Assembly (NCBI RefSeq): GCF_963665355.1
Contig: NZ_OY762229.1
Coordinates: 3,782,001 to 3,846,000, forward strand
Source of the DNA: an uncultured Desulfobacter sp.
GTDB taxonomy: Bacteria > Desulfobacterota > Desulfobacteria > Desulfobacterales > Desulfobacteraceae
Length of the DNA: 64,000 nucleotides
Direction of reading: 5' to 3'
Part shown: positions 27,046-34,826 of the stretch, one piece after another
How the letters are laid out: each line of letters opens with the position of its first letter
How positions within the stretch are numbered: the first letter of the stretch is position 1
Notes under the pieces: model-generated
What the model saw: only the letters and a program-made list of their open reading frames with translations
Databases searched by the model: none
What the model was told of the DNA's origin: nothing
Made by a program: the position numbers and the translations under genes

Positions 27046-27910
27046 AATCAGCCATCGGACCCATTATAAATATGAGTCTCCGGCCTCGCTGTCCCACAGT
27101 GAACTGGTCCTGATACCCAGGAATTCTGAATTCCAGACCTGTACGTTCAGCCGGGTTGATCTGAAACCCGAACCGTCTTCAAGGTCAATGCGCCAGGATT
27201 ATTTTGGTAACACCGTGATCAATATCTGTCTGGAAGGCCCCCATTCTGAACTTGATATTCTGGCTGAATCTGAAGTGGCCCTTCATCCGGCAACACGGCT
27301 TATGCCCGAGCGCACCCAGGCCTGGGAACAGGTCAAAGAGACGATGATGCGATATGAAACCTCCAGGGATCTGGATGCTTTTGAATTTATCTTTCCCTCT
27401 CCCATGATTCAGCCCGATAAAAAACTGGCACAATGGGCCGCTGAAATATTTGCGCCGGGTACACCGGTGCTTCGTGCAGCCCTTGATTTGATCCACAGGA
27501 TTTTCACGGAATTTACCTACGATCCCACTGCCACCTCTACATTTACCCCCATTTCCAAATCCTTTGAGATAAAACGGGGTGTGTGCCAGGATTTTGCCCA
27601 TGTGGGCATTGCCTGTCTCAGGTCCATGGGGCTTGCCGCTCGGTATGTCAGCGGTTATCTGAACACCCAGCCCCCGCCTGGAAAATCAAAGATGGTGGGT
27701 GCTGATGCCTCCCATGCGTGGCTTTCTCTGTATATTCCGGGTGTTGGGTGGGTGGATATGGACCCCACCAATGATGTTATGCCCAATGATCAGCATATCA
27801 CCCTGGCATGGGGCCGGGATTACACGGATGTAACCCCGGTTCGCGGTACGGTTCTTGGCGGCGGCAACCATCGGTTGCAGGTTGCCGTGGATGTGGTGCA
27901 GCAGCCTTAA
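27035..27910 (+). CDS. Transglutaminase-like cysteine protease family protein
   Basis: A 291-residue stand-alone transglutaminase of the bacterial N-terminal-domain type, starting MKYKISHRTHYKYESPASLS. The predicted triad is intact: Cys in RGVCQDFAH (about 182), His in ASHAWLSLY (about 226) and Asp in VDMDPTND (about 242). It resembles the N-terminal third of the protein at 14567-17965 but lacks DUF2126. It overlaps the ATP-grasp/Alpha-E fusion by 11 bp. No export signal is seen, so it probably acts in the cytosol on the product or target of the ATP-grasp enzyme. Peptide hydrolysis or crosslinking are both possible. Confidence 0.9.
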   Translation: MKYKISHRTHYKYESPASLSHSELVLIPRNSEFQTCTFSRVDLKPEPSSRSMRQDYFGNTVINICLEGPHSELDILAESEVALHPATRLMPERTQAWEQVKETMMRYETSRDLDAFEFIFPSPMIQPDKKLAQWAAEIFAPGTPVLRAALDLIHRIFTEFTYDPTATSTFTPISKSFEIKRGVCQDFAHVGIACLRSMGLAARYVSGYLNTQPPPGKSKMVGADASHAWLSLYIPGVGWVDMDPTNDVMPNDQHITLAWGRDYTDVTPVRGTVLGGGNHRLQVAVDVVQQP

Positions 27911-27963
27911 GTCCGGAAAAAGGCATTTACGGATAGGCAGTCAGTCAGCTTGTCCTTATATAT

Positions 27964-28764
27964 CTATCCCAGTAAATTCACCAGAGCTTCATTGGAGGAA
28001 TTTGACTGATTTAGGGTATAGGTCGCCACTCCCTCCAGCAGTTTCATCTGGCTATAAATCATGCTTTCTTCAGCTATGTCCGCATCCCTGATTTCATATT
28101 CAGATGCCATCATGTTGATCTGCGCGGTGGGCATATTGCTGATATCCGATGTGTACTGATTCTGGGCGGCACCAACCGTGGAGCGATTCTGGGCAACCTG
28201 CTCAATGGCTGAATCCACGATTTCGATGGCTTGCTGGGCGCCCTCCGGGGTGCTGATGTCTATGTCCCGCAAAAAGCCATTTTCCGGGGAGCCAAGGTTT
28301 GAGGTTGCCAACGATCCAATTGAAAGCGTATTGGTGTTGTAAGTGCCGTCCAGAAGGTTTTGTCCGTTATAAGAAGTATTGCCTGCAATATCATCAATGG
28401 TATCCAGGGAACCCTGGATGTCAGACTGGATGGCGGACAGACTGTTTGGGGAATTGGCTCCGCTCGCTGCGTTCAAAGCCTGGGTTCTGATATTTTGGAG
28501 CACATCTGTGATCCCTCCCATGGCCCCGTCAGCAGTCTGGGTGATGGATACATTGTCGCTGGCGTTGCGGATTTCCTGCCCTGCAGCCAGGGACTGGCTT
28601 TTCAAGCTGTCCGCAATGATCATGCCGGAAGCATCGTCCGCAGCGGAATTGAGTTGCCGGCCCGTTGCCATCCGTTCAATGGATTCAGATAACCCGGTGT
28701 TGGCTTTTTCCAGCATTTTTGCGGCGATTAATGCTGAAGAGTTACCGTTTATTGTAATTGCCAT
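27964..28764 (-). CDS. Flagellin
   Basis: A 266-residue flagellin with the conserved D0/D1 ends. The N-terminus has MAITINGNSSALIAAKML, then RMATGRQLNSAADDASGMIIAD and SDNVSITQTADGA; the C-terminus has ISNMPTAQINMMASEYEIRDAD and ends LNQSNSSNEALVNLLG. The central variable region is very short, so the filament surface domain is minimal. A strong GAGGAGG ribosome binding site precedes the ATG. It is an orphan: no hook, cap or chaperone genes are adjacent. No sigma-28 or sigma-54 promoter could be read with confidence upstream, where an AT-rich stretch gives way to the group II intron. Confidence 0.9.
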   Translation of the reverse strand: MAITINGNSSALIAAKMLEKANTGLSESIERMATGRQLNSAADDASGMIIADSLKSQSLAAGQEIRNASDNVSITQTADGAMGGITDVLQNIRTQALNAASGANSPNSLSAIQSDIQGSLDTIDDIAGNTSYNGQNLLDGTYNTNTLSIGSLATSNLGSPENGFLRDIDISTPEGAQQAIEIVDSAIEQVAQNRSTVGAAQNQYTSDISNMPTAQINMMASEYEIRDADIAEESMIYSQMKLLEGVATYTLNQSNSSNEALVNLLG

Positions 28765-29413
28765 GGGACCTCCTCGTTCTTGGTGTTGTTGCTTTGGATG
28801 AATCCAATATATAAATAATACAACATGATATAAAGAAATTCAAATTAAAAAATTATTTCCTTGATGTTCGCGACGGGTACGAAATTTCACACGCCAGGTA
28901 TCAGGTTGCGGGAAAAGCCATGGTGCGCCACGAAGTGTAAAATAACTGGCATCTGAAAGTGAATGCATCGAAAGTGCAACCCAGCACATCGATTATCGAG
29001 TCTTGTGCGGTGTCTGGTAACAGCCACTGTAAAGCGTAGACAGAGAGTCTGTAGGCCGGAAACATATGTTGAAGTGATTGAGTCCCGTTAATTTTGTCAT
29101 TCGAGGATGGCTGATGGCTTCGTGGCGTCAGAAAGCAACATCATAGCCAACGCTAATGGGTAGGAGGCTATGACACCTCCGGGATCGTAGCGCCTGGCAT
29201 GCAAACAGAGTTATTTTATAAACGTGGGAGACCCTGTTATTTCTCCACGGACGGAGTATCAATTACAAGCCTAATAAGCAAGGAAGTTGAGATGAATAAC
29301 AGGGAGTCAGAGGACTCATAGTACTGATGAAACCGGGTAACGCCGGTGGAGGAAAGGGGTCCAGGTTATATTGTTTATTGCAAAGGACACATGATAGGTA
29401 GCACAGAATATCG

Positions 29414-30700
29414 ATGATTATGGAAACAAAATTTGCAATAATGAGTAGATTATCAGCAGATAATCCCGAAATGGTCTTTAATCAGTTAATGCATCATTTT
29501 AATAAAGAGAATTTGCTGAGTTGGTATCATTCGCTCAAAGGAAAAGCAGCGGTTGGTATTGATGGTGTGACAAAAGAGACGTATGGTGAAAATCTTGAGG
29601 AGAATCTTGAAACTCTACTGAAAAAGTTGAAAACGATGTCTTATATTCCCGGCTCTGTACGGCAAATATTGATTCCCAAAGAAGGAAGCAATCGAGCAAC
29701 AAGGCCATTGGGGATAGGCAATTTTGAAGATAAAATTGTCCAGAAAGGAGTGCAGAAAATACTTGAAGCTATTTATGAACCTTTATTTTGGAACAGCTCA
29801 TATGGGTTTAGACCGAAATTAGGTTGCCATGATGCAATTAAAGCACTTCGCAATCATCTATACAGCCAATCAGTGAGAAAAGTGATTGATCTGGATCTGT
29901 CAAATTATTTTGGAACAATCGACCATGATCTATTGATGGAACTATTGACCAGAAAGATACAGGACAAACGCTTTTTAAGATATCTCCGACGGATGTTCAA
30001 GGCAGGGATTCTCAGTAATGGAGAATTAACAGTAAGTGATGAAGGAGTACCACAAGGTAGTATTTGTAGTCCAATATTAGCCAATATATTTGCACATTAT
30101 GCGCTTGATGATTGGTTTAATTTGACGGTTAAGAACCATTGTAAAGGTAATGTCGAAATTTTCCGTTATGCCGATGATGCAGTGATCTGCTGCGAAAATG
30201 CAAGAGATGCTGAAAGAATCAGGGCAGTTTTACCAAAACGGCTATCTAAGTTCAAACTTAGGTTGAATGAAGATAAAACCAAAATAATTGTTTTTAACAG
30301 GTTCGAGAAGGAAAATAGTAAATCCTTTGACTTTTTAGGCTTTACATTTTATCTCGGATTAACAAAGAATGGTCAGGTTGTACCTAAACTGAAAAGCTGT
30401 GGTAAGAAGATCAGAAGTAAACTTACCAGGGTAAATCTATGGTGCAAAGAAAATCGCAGCACTTACACATTACATGAATTATGGAAATCGTTTTGCAGGA
30501 AACTAAGAGGTCACGTCCAATACTATGGTGTATCCTTTAATTATAAAGCTGTCCAAGGTTTTATAATTAAGTCAGTAAGAATATTTTTCAAATGGATAAA
30601 CCGCCGTAGTCAGAGGAAATCGATGACTTTTGACAAATTTGCACTGTTTCTATCACAATTTCCACCTCCTAAAATGAAAGTATACCATAGGCTATTTTGA
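29414..30700 (+). CDS. ltrA: Group II intron reverse transcriptase/maturase, no endonuclease domain
   Basis: A 428-residue intron-encoded protein. The RT domain carries GIDGVTKETY and LIPKEGSNRATRPLGIG. The catalytic FRYADDAVI box lies near residue 251. PQGSICSPILANIF precedes it, and NEDKTKIIVF follows. A maturase (X/GIIM) domain comes after it with LHELWKSFCRKLRGHVQYYG near 360-380. The chain ends shortly after a basic DNA-binding-like tail, without the CxxC/HNH endonuclease. Two starts are close together (29414 and 29420). The protein should splice and reverse-transcribe its host intron. Confidence 0.93.
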   Translation: MIMETKFAIMSRLSADNPEMVFNQLMHHFNKENLLSWYHSLKGKAAVGIDGVTKETYGENLEENLETLLKKLKTMSYIPGSVRQILIPKEGSNRATRPLGIGNFEDKIVQKGVQKILEAIYEPLFWNSSYGFRPKLGCHDAIKALRNHLYSQSVRKVIDLDLSNYFGTIDHDLLMELLTRKIQDKRFLRYLRRMFKAGILSNGELTVSDEGVPQGSICSPILANIFAHYALDDWFNLTVKNHCKGNVEIFRYADDAVICCENARDAERIRAVLPKRLSKFKLRLNEDKTKIIVFNRFEKENSKSFDFLGFTFYLGLTKNGQVVPKLKSCGKKIRSKLTRVNLWCKENRSTYTLHELWKSFCRKLRGHVQYYGVSFNYKAVQGFIIKSVRIFFKWINRRSQRKSMTFDKFALFLSQFPPPKMKVYHRLF

Positions 30701-30728
30701 AAACCTGATTTTACAAAGATATAATCGT

Positions 30729-30761
30729 GAGCCTATTGCCTTAATTGGGCACGATGGGTTC
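30729..30761 (+). ncRNA. Group II intron domain V (catalytic hairpin)
   Basis: A 33-base hairpin. GAGCCTAT pairs with ATGGGTTC (with G-U pairs), enclosing a 2-base CG bulge and a TGCC/GGCA upper stem. The catalytic AGC triad is at 30730-30732. This layout defines domain V of group II introns and fixes the orientation and identity of the element. Confidence 0.85.
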
Positions 30762-30913
30762 TAACGGGGATTACCTCAGGTGACTGTGGTTTTTACCCAA
30801 TCTTGTTTCCACACTCATAAAGGTAGCGGATTGGGATTTTGGACCTGCGCAGGGAATACACAGCCATTTTTCTTCCAGGCCTGTTATTTAAACCAGAGTA
30901 TTAATTAAAATCA

Positions 30914-30944
30914 TATTGACGTGTATAGTCGTCATTGATACATA
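30914..30944 (+). promoter_or_regulatory. Candidate modA promoter and regulator site
   Basis: TTGACG (30916-30921) and TACATA (30939-30944) are spaced 17 bp apart as a sigma-70-like -35/-10 pair, 41 bp before the modA start. The -35 lies inside TATTGACGTGTATA (30914-30927), which is repeated exactly upstream of the Mo-type regulator at 22126-22139. TGTAT (30922-30926) and ATACA (30938-30942) form an inverted pair across the promoter, a good position for a repressor. Confidence 0.45.
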
Positions 30945-30985
30945 TTGTCCTGGGTTTAGTAACGTAAATGTCAGGAGTTTTTAAG

Positions 30986-31741
30986 ATGAAAAAATTTTTG
31001 CCGGTACTTGTGCTTATTGGGATCTGTTTATTTTTTGTTCTTGGGGCTTGGGCAGATGAGCTTTTTCTTTATGCCGGCGCCGGATTGAGAAAACCTACGG
31101 ATAAAATCATTGCACGATTTGAACAAGAGACCGGACACAAGGTGATTGTGGATTATGGCGGATCCGGCAAGCAGATGGCCACGTACCAGACCGTTCTGCG
31201 TGGAGATCTGTTTATGCCCGGCTCCTGTTTTTATATTGACAGGCTCAGGGAAAAGGGCCTGGTTCTTTCTGACAGCAAGGTGGTGCTTCACACCCCGGTG
31301 ATTGCCGTGAACAAGAAAGGAAACCATGGCATTAAGACCCTGGAGGATATGGCCGCGCCCGGCATCAAACTGGCCATGGGCGATCCCAAAGCCATGGCCC
31401 TTGGCCGGACCACCGTGGATATTATAAAAAATGCAGGCCTGGAAAAACAGTTTCTGGGTAATGTGGCCGTCTATGGCGCCACGGTCAATCAGCTCACTCT
31501 TTATGTGGTGCAGCGTGCTGTGGATGCCGCCATTGTGGCCCGGTCCAATGCCTTTATGCACAAGGATGCCCTGGATATATTTGACATCCCCCCAAAGTAT
31601 TACACCCCGGAGATCATCGGCATCGCTGTGTTGAAGAGCACTAAAAACACCACCCTTGCGGAACAGTTCAAAACATTTGTTGCAGGTCCCAGGGGGTCAG
31701 CATATTTTACACAGTTCGGGTTTCTGCCCCTCCAGCAATGA
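30986..31741 (+). CDS. modA: Molybdate/tungstate-type ABC transporter substrate-binding protein
   Basis: A 251-residue periplasmic protein that captures an oxyanion for the adjacent permease. The signal peptide (MKKFLPVLVLIGICLFFVLG, cleavage after AWA) is followed by LFLYAGAGLRKPTDKII, the ModA-type start. DYGGSGKQ, AMGDPKAMALGR and GVAVLKST-like GIAVLKSTKN segments follow. The ATG at 30986 is preferred over one 18 bases upstream because AGGAG lies about ten bases before it and the signal peptide then starts correctly. The stop overlaps the permease start (ATGA). Whether molybdate, tungstate or a related ion is preferred cannot be read from sequence. Confidence 0.85.
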   Translation: MKKFLPVLVLIGICLFFVLGAWADELFLYAGAGLRKPTDKIIARFEQETGHKVIVDYGGSGKQMATYQTVLRGDLFMPGSCFYIDRLREKGLVLSDSKVVLHTPVIAVNKKGNHGIKTLEDMAAPGIKLAMGDPKAMALGRTTVDIIKNAGLEKQFLGNVAVYGATVNQLTLYVVQRAVDAAIVARSNAFMHKDALDIFDIPPKYYTPEIIGIAVLKSTKNTTLAEQFKTFVAGPRGSAYFTQFGFLPLQQ

Positions 31742-32517
31742 TCAGGCTCTTCTATGGCATTCTGATCTTCTGCTGTCTCGGGGTCCTGTCTGTTTTGTAT
31801 GCCCTGGCAGCCCAGGTGGGAATCACCGATCTTTTACAGATCCTTTTCACCGAGGAAGCACGGTTTGCACTTCACTTAAGTCTTTTGACATCTGTGTCAT
31901 CGGTGGGAATCGCCATGCTCCTTGGTCTTCCGGTGGCCTATCTCATGGCACGGCAAAGTTTTCCAGGTAAATTTATCGTGGATTCACTGCTGGATATTCC
32001 CATGGTCATGACCCCGCTGGTCACGGGCATGGGGCTGCTGTTTCTGCTGGGGCCAAATATTGCCGGACAATGGCTGCAAAAGACCGGTATCGATTTCCTT
32101 TTTACTCCGGCCGGGGCTGTACTGGCCCAGACCTTCATTGCCACCCCCCTTGTGATCAGAAGTGTACGCGCCACTTTTGAGGGGATTGACGAGAAATATG
32201 AACAGGCCGGTGCCATGCTGGGCCTGTCCGATATACGGGTGTTCTGCGTCATTGTTCTGCCCATGGCACGCAGCGGCATCCTTGCCGGGGCAGTTCTGGC
32301 CTGGGCCAGAACCCTGGGGGAATTCGGAGCCACCCTGATGGTGGCAGGGGCATCCCGGATGAGAACCGAAACCCTGCCCATTGCCGTTTACCTTAACCTG
32401 ACCAGCGGGGAGGTTGAACTGGCCGTTACCTGTGCCTGGCTTCTGATCTGCCTTGGTGTGGTGCTGCTTATGGCGCTTAAATGGCTGGGGATACGTCAGA
32501 AAGCCCTGAATTATTAA
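31738..32517 (+). CDS. modB: Molybdate-type ABC transporter permease
   Basis: A 259-residue inner-membrane protein with about five or six hydrophobic segments. It has the EAA-loop typical of binding-protein-dependent permeases (about 155-185: EQAGAMLGLSDIRVFCVIVLPMA) and LGEFGATLMVAG, a signature of ModB/CysTW-type subunits. It overlaps modA by four bases (ATGA) and is followed by the ATPase after 13 bp, so the three form one operon. A pore-forming homodimer is expected. Confidence 0.88.
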   Translation: MIRLFYGILIFCCLGVLSVLYALAAQVGITDLLQILFTEEARFALHLSLLTSVSSVGIAMLLGLPVAYLMARQSFPGKFIVDSLLDIPMVMTPLVTGMGLLFLLGPNIAGQWLQKTGIDFLFTPAGAVLAQTFIATPLVIRSVRATFEGIDEKYEQAGAMLGLSDIRVFCVIVLPMARSGILAGAVLAWARTLGEFGATLMVAGASRMRTETLPIAVYLNLTSGEVELAVTCAWLLICLGVVLLMALKWLGIRQKALNY

Positions 32518-32530
32518 TAGGAGACTTGGC

Positions 32531-33247
32531 ATGAGCCATCTGATTGCAGAAAATCTTGTGTCCCGCTTTGTCAGTGTTGACCGTCTCGAGATTGAAAAAG
32601 GAGAGCTGATGGTACTTATCGGGCCGTCAGGCGCCGGTAAATCCTCTCTTTTAAATGTCCTGGCAGGGTTTATTCCCCATACCGGACAGATTATTCTTGG
32701 CGGCCGGGCCGTCCATACTCTGCCGCCCCACCGCCGTAAAATTGGCTATCTGTTCCAGGATCTTTATCTTTTTCCCCACATGACCGTATTTCAGAATCTC
32801 AAAATCGCCATGCAGAACCAAAAGCTCAAGAAACACCGGGTTATGGAAGAAATTAACACTCTCCTTGAGCTGTTTCGTATAACAGACCTGGCCCGAAGCT
32901 ATCCGGGGCAGATCAGCGGCGGAGAAAAGCAGCGGGTTGCCATGGCCAGATCCATGGCGAGCAAGCCTGACCTGCTGTTGCTGGACGAGCCCTTGTCCCA
33001 CCTGGATTACATGACAGCACAGTATCTGCGGGCACAGTTCAAACGTGTTCAGCAGCAGTTCGGCCTGACCACTTTGTTTGTGACCCATGATCTTGGCGAG
33101 GCCCAGGATCTTGGGGACCGGATAGTTGTTATGGAAAAGGGACACCTGCGGCTTCCCGGACAGGACAGCGACCCGGTAAAAGAACAAATTTTTTCAATGC
33201 CCCAGAATCTTCCCGACAATTTTTTCCAGGAACCTTTTGCGGTGTAA
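32531..33247 (+). CDS. modC: Molybdate-type ABC transporter ATP-binding protein (short form)
   Basis: A 238-residue ATPase with Walker A GPSGAGKS (about 32-39), Q-loop YLFQDLYLFPH, signature ISGGEKQRVAMA (about 130) and Walker B LLLLDEPLSHLD, then the H-loop VTHD. Unlike E. coli ModC (about 350 residues) it lacks the C-terminal TOBE/molybdate-binding domain, so it has no self-sensing module. This fits regulation by a separate Mo-binding repressor. It has an AGGAG-type ribosome binding site (TAATAGGAGAC) ahead of the ATG. The next gene encodes a DUF364-like protein. Confidence 0.85.
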   Translation: MSHLIAENLVSRFVSVDRLEIEKGELMVLIGPSGAGKSSLLNVLAGFIPHTGQIILGGRAVHTLPPHRRKIGYLFQDLYLFPHMTVFQNLKIAMQNQKLKKHRVMEEINTLLELFRITDLARSYPGQISGGEKQRVAMARSMASKPDLLLLDEPLSHLDYMTAQYLRAQFKRVQQQFGLTTLFVTHDLGEAQDLGDRIVVMEKGHLRLPGQDSDPVKEQIFSMPQNLPDNFFQEPFAV

Positions 33248-33410
33248 TGTCCCAGCATCCGAAGTGAAAACATTGGATGTTTTCAATATGGGTTTGAAGC
33301 GCTATAGTGGAATGACAAGATCAATGAAGGAGTCGGAATACCAGGATGACCTGGTCTACCAAACATATAAAAACAGATTTTTTTCGGCCCCAGCGAATGA
33401 AGGAAATAAA

Positions 33411-34139
33411 ATGAATATTAACGACATTTACATTCAGCTCAAAGATGCCCTAAGGGCAGAAATTGTTCGCCACGACCTGGCGGACAAAAGAATTGATATC
33501 AAATGCAAGCCCTTGTCCGTAAAAGAAGCCATCGGAACCCCGGATCATGATGACTACCCCATTGTCAAAGGAAAAGAGGTGATGATGGCCGCAGCGTTTA
33601 ACGGAGCCGTCGGCCAGGCGTTTACAGACGAGTACACCGATATTTCTTTGTCCGTGAACGACCTGCTTGAGATCGATCACGCAAAAACCAATGAACGGGC
33701 GATTTTCATAGCAGGGCTCAATGCGGTTTACAGGTCCCTGGAGCTTTGTGACAAGACAATACACTGCAAAGACAAGGAGCCGGTGGCGTGCGCTGAAAAT
33801 TTGGTTCTGCAGCCGCAATTTTCCGGGAAAAAGATTCTGCTGGCCGGGCTTCAGCCAAGATTCCTGGAATATCTTGCCCCCCAGAACACGGTGCGGGTTC
33901 TGGACCTTGACCCGGATAACGTGGGAACGGAAAAGTTTGGTGTGAAAATAGAATCAGGTGAAGATTTCAAGGAAGCGCTTGACTGGTGCGATATGGTATT
34001 TGCCACCGGATCCACCATCGTGAACGGCACCATCACCCATTTTTTGAACAGTGGAAAGCCGGCCGTGTTTTTCGGGGTAACCATCAGTGCCCCCGCAAAA
34101 ATTTTAGGGCTTTCAAGTTATTGCCATTGCGGGCGGTAA
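33411..34139 (+). CDS. DUF4213/DUF364 putative heavy-metal-chelation protein
   Basis: A 242-residue protein. The N-terminal half has the DUF4213 pattern (GKEVMMAAAFNGAVGQAFTD). The C-terminal half is the DUF364 fold: KKILLAGLQPRFLEYL, then VRVLDLDPDN, DMVFATGSTIVNGTI, and the terminal GKPAVFFGVTISAPAKILGL and SYCHCG. The ATG at 33411 has AAGGA upstream; an in-frame frame-open stretch extends 58 codons further upstream but lacks a good start and overlaps modC. Such proteins often accompany metal or oxyanion ABC transporters and may handle the imported ion. That fits the position after modC, but the activity is unproven. Confidence 0.75.
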   Translation: MNINDIYIQLKDALRAEIVRHDLADKRIDIKCKPLSVKEAIGTPDHDDYPIVKGKEVMMAAAFNGAVGQAFTDEYTDISLSVNDLLEIDHAKTNERAIFIAGLNAVYRSLELCDKTIHCKDKEPVACAENLVLQPQFSGKKILLAGLQPRFLEYLAPQNTVRVLDLDPDNVGTEKFGVKIESGEDFKEALDWCDMVFATGSTIVNGTITHFLNSGKPAVFFGVTISAPAKILGLSSYCHCGR

Positions 34140-34169
34140 TATCAAACCATAAGAAACGGGAGATAGTAT

Positions 34170-34616
34170 ATGTCTGGGAATCAATTGCTCATTCGGTGTA
34201 CCCACTGCGGGGCAAAGAACCGGGTTCCTGAAAGCAGACTTTCAGAGAGCCCCAAATGCGGTAAGTGCGGGACGCCTTTGCGCGTCGAATTTTTTGATAC
34301 GCCCGTGAACGTCACGGATGCTGATTTTCATAGTCAGGTGATGCAGTCATCCATTCCGGTGCTGGTGGACTGCTGGGCACCCTGGTGCGGTCCCTGCCGG
34401 GCCGTGGCTCCCATCCTGGACGATTTGGCAAAACGTTACAAAGGACGGCTTAAAATAGCCAAAATCAATGTGGATGAAAATTCTGGAACCGGATCAACAT
34501 ACCGCATTCAAAGCATTCCCACCATGCTCTTTATAAAAAACGGCAATCTGGTTGACCAGGTCACCGGGGCTTTACCTAAAGAGGCGTTGGAGGCCCGGAT
34601 AAGATCATTCATCTGA
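34170..34616 (+). CDS. trxC: Thioredoxin 2 (TrxC type) with N-terminal zinc finger
   Basis: A 148-residue thiol-disulfide reductase. An N-terminal zinc ribbon (CTHCG near residue 10 and CGKCG near 31) precedes a thioredoxin domain with active site WCGPC in WAPWCGPCRAVAPILDD (about 68-84) and the cis-proline SIPTMLF segment. The zinc knuckle is typical of TrxC, which is redox sensitive. It starts 30 bp after the DUF364 gene with a GGGAGA ribosome binding site and may be read from the same promoter. The next sequence is a hairpin repeat. Confidence 0.9.
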   Translation: MSGNQLLIRCTHCGAKNRVPESRLSESPKCGKCGTPLRVEFFDTPVNVTDADFHSQVMQSSIPVLVDCWAPWCGPCRAVAPILDDLAKRYKGRLKIAKINVDENSGTGSTYRIQSIPTMLFIKNGNLVDQVTGALPKEALEARIRSFI

Positions 34617-34617
34617 T

Positions 34618-34735
34618 AGCCATGGGTTGACCTGGTTCATCAGCACCCAGGTTCAACCCACAACAAAGCACGGAAGACCCCCTTAACGACCCACAACAAA
34701 GGTTGAAAGATCTTAGTAACTTACCCAGTCTTTCA
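34618..34735 (-). repeat. Interspersed hairpin repeat, copy D
   Basis: It begins at the trxC stop codon. A long hairpin is formed by TGGGTTGACCTGG (34623-34635) and its near-perfect partner CCAGGTTCAACCCA (34647-34660), with a single bulged base. The edge 'cccacaacaaag' occurs twice (34656 and 34690 regions), followed by 'gttgaaagatctt' as in the copies at 57.4-57.6 kb. It may also work as a transcription barrier after trxC, but there is no U tract. Confidence 0.65.
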
Positions 34736-34763
34736 TATAAACCCACATGTCCTAGCGGACACA

Positions 34764-34823
34764 ACTTGATTCCGGGTTCATTGGGAGGCTTACGGACGGG
34801 TTCCCCAAATCCGTTATAATCAG
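34764..34823 (+). mobile_element. Insertion-sequence terminal remnant
   Basis: About 60 bases match the 3' end of the transposase element at 50984-51831. The translated end reads SLGGLRTGSPNPL and stop here, against SLGGLRTGPPNPL and stop there. Both end at the same CCGTTATAATCAG before the flanks diverge. This is a solo scar of the same element, five bases from the stop codon of the next gene. Confidence 0.7.
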
Positions 34824-34826
34824 TTT

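Larger units (their letters stand above)
28923..30815 (+). mobile_element. Group II intron with encoded reverse transcriptase
   Basis: The 5' end is placed at GTGCGCC (28923), matching the GUGYG boundary of bacterial group II introns. About 490 bases of structured RNA (domains I-III) precede the reverse-transcriptase frame, and a recognisable domain V lies at 30729-30761 with domain VI after it. The 3' boundary is uncertain within about 30790-30830. The intron sits in intergenic DNA between the flagellin gene and modABC and is transcribed toward modA. Both the ribozyme and its maturase look complete, so it may still be mobile. It lacks the HNH endonuclease, so retrohoming would rely on nicks or replication forks. 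Confidence 0.85.

Noticed and set aside
29414-30700. Reverse transcriptase considered as a retron or diversity-generating RT
   Set aside because: A domain V hairpin, GUGYG 5' end and maturase domain identify a group II intron; no template/variable repeat pair or msr/msd structure was seen.
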